Positions 13,020-13,332 of a DNA stretch of 13,332 nt are shown one piece after another. Both the position numbers and the translations under genes were made by a program. Below the pieces are notes generated by a model that was given only the letters and a program-made list of their open reading frames with translations, searched no databases and was not told the DNA's origin. The DNA comes from Conexibacteraceae bacterium (GTDB lineage: Bacteria; Actinomycetota; Thermoleophilia; Solirubrobacterales; Solirubrobacteraceae), in the NCBI GenBank assembly GCA_009785395.1, contig WQWK01000028.1, forward strand, positions 1 through 13,332, written 5' to 3'. How positions within the stretch are numbered: position 1 is the stretch's first letter; the number at the start of each line of letters is the position of its first letter.

Positions 13020-13332
13020 TCAGCCGGCCGCCGGCTCCGGCCCCGGCTGCGGAGCCTGCGCGGGTGCGCCGTGGTGGACGAAGTCGCGCTGGCGGATCAG
13101 CGGGATCGACAACACGCCGGCGACGAGCGCGATGCAGGCGCCGATCAGCAGCAGCTCGTTGAGCGTCGAGGCGTAGTCGCTGTGGATGGTGGCGCCGGTC
13201 GCGTGCGCGAGGCCGTGGGCGAAGATCGAGCCCAGCGCCGCGACCGCGGTGGCGATCCCGATCTGCCGGAAGGTCGTGTTGATGCCCGATGCCATGCCGG
13301 CATCCTGTGGGGCGACGACGCCGATCGCCGTC
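13020..13332 (-). CDS. DHA2-type MFS transporter, C-terminal fragment (runs off the right edge)
   Basis: The last 103 codons of a membrane transporter. AIGVVAPQDAGMASGINTTF followed by RQIGIATAVAALGSIFA is the typical loop and helix before the last membrane segments of DHA2 (EmrB/QacA) drug:proton antiporters. A final helix (ELLLIGACIALVAGVLSIPLI) and a short Pro/Gly/Ala-rich tail follow. An in-frame ATG at 13293-13295 is internal, not the real start: the family motif begins before it and the frame stays open to the edge. Substrate is unknown. The gene converges on gltA with the hairpin between them. Confidence 0.85.
   Translation of the reverse strand, partial: TAIGVVAPQDAGMASGINTTFRQIGIATAVAALGSIFAHGLAHATGATIHSDYASTLNELLLIGACIALVAGVLSIPLIRQRDFVHHGAPAQAPQPGPEPAAG

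Overview
The window is high-GC DNA with the look of an actinobacterial chromosome, most likely of the Thermoleophilia/Solirubrobacterales type. This placement rests on recognised families only: SCO6880-type and DUF6112-type conjugation proteins, a Mycobacterium-like dCTP deaminase with the TAG signature, and GTG starts with 4-bp stop/start overlaps. No rRNA or tRNA is present to confirm it.

Region 1 (1-3575, minus strand) is the promoter-proximal part of a type IV secretion/conjugation-like operon, read right to left. It encodes a small two-TM pilin-like protein (DUF6112 type), a TrbL/VirB6-like polytopic channel protein, an SCO6880-family protein, and a VirB4-like ATPase cut by the left edge. 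Every junction overlaps by 4 bp (GTGA or ATGA), so the genes are probably translationally coupled.

Region 2 (3576-3680) is a 105-bp AT-rich divergent control region. Its two arms carry closely matching promoter-like blocks: TTGCTA, then 8-9 nt, then GTSTCAATT(T)AGNNTCAAT. One points at the secretion operon and the other at an ECF-like sigma factor gene. This is the most interesting signal in the window.

Region 3 (3681-4761, plus strand) holds the sigma factor gene, followed 7 bp later by hicA and then hicB, a toxin-antitoxin pair. The three probably form one transcription unit attached to the secretion module.

Region 4 (4790-10771, minus strand) is a cell-envelope glycan module. In transcription order it encodes a large GT-C-like membrane protein, a small lipoprotein, a GT39-like glycosyltransferase, a UDP-galactopyranose-mutase-like flavoprotein, and a Ser-rich single-pass membrane protein. 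The last four genes lie 7-11 bp apart.

Region 5 (10915-13332) is housekeeping: dcd (dCTP deaminase, probably also dUTPase) and gltA (type II citrate synthase) on the plus strand. A perfect 12-bp-stem hairpin then separates gltA from the convergent 3' end of a DHA2-type MFS transporter gene, cut by the right edge. No gene-free stretch exceeds about 145 bases. No relaxase, coupling protein, integrase, att site, CRISPR, rRNA or tRNA was seen.
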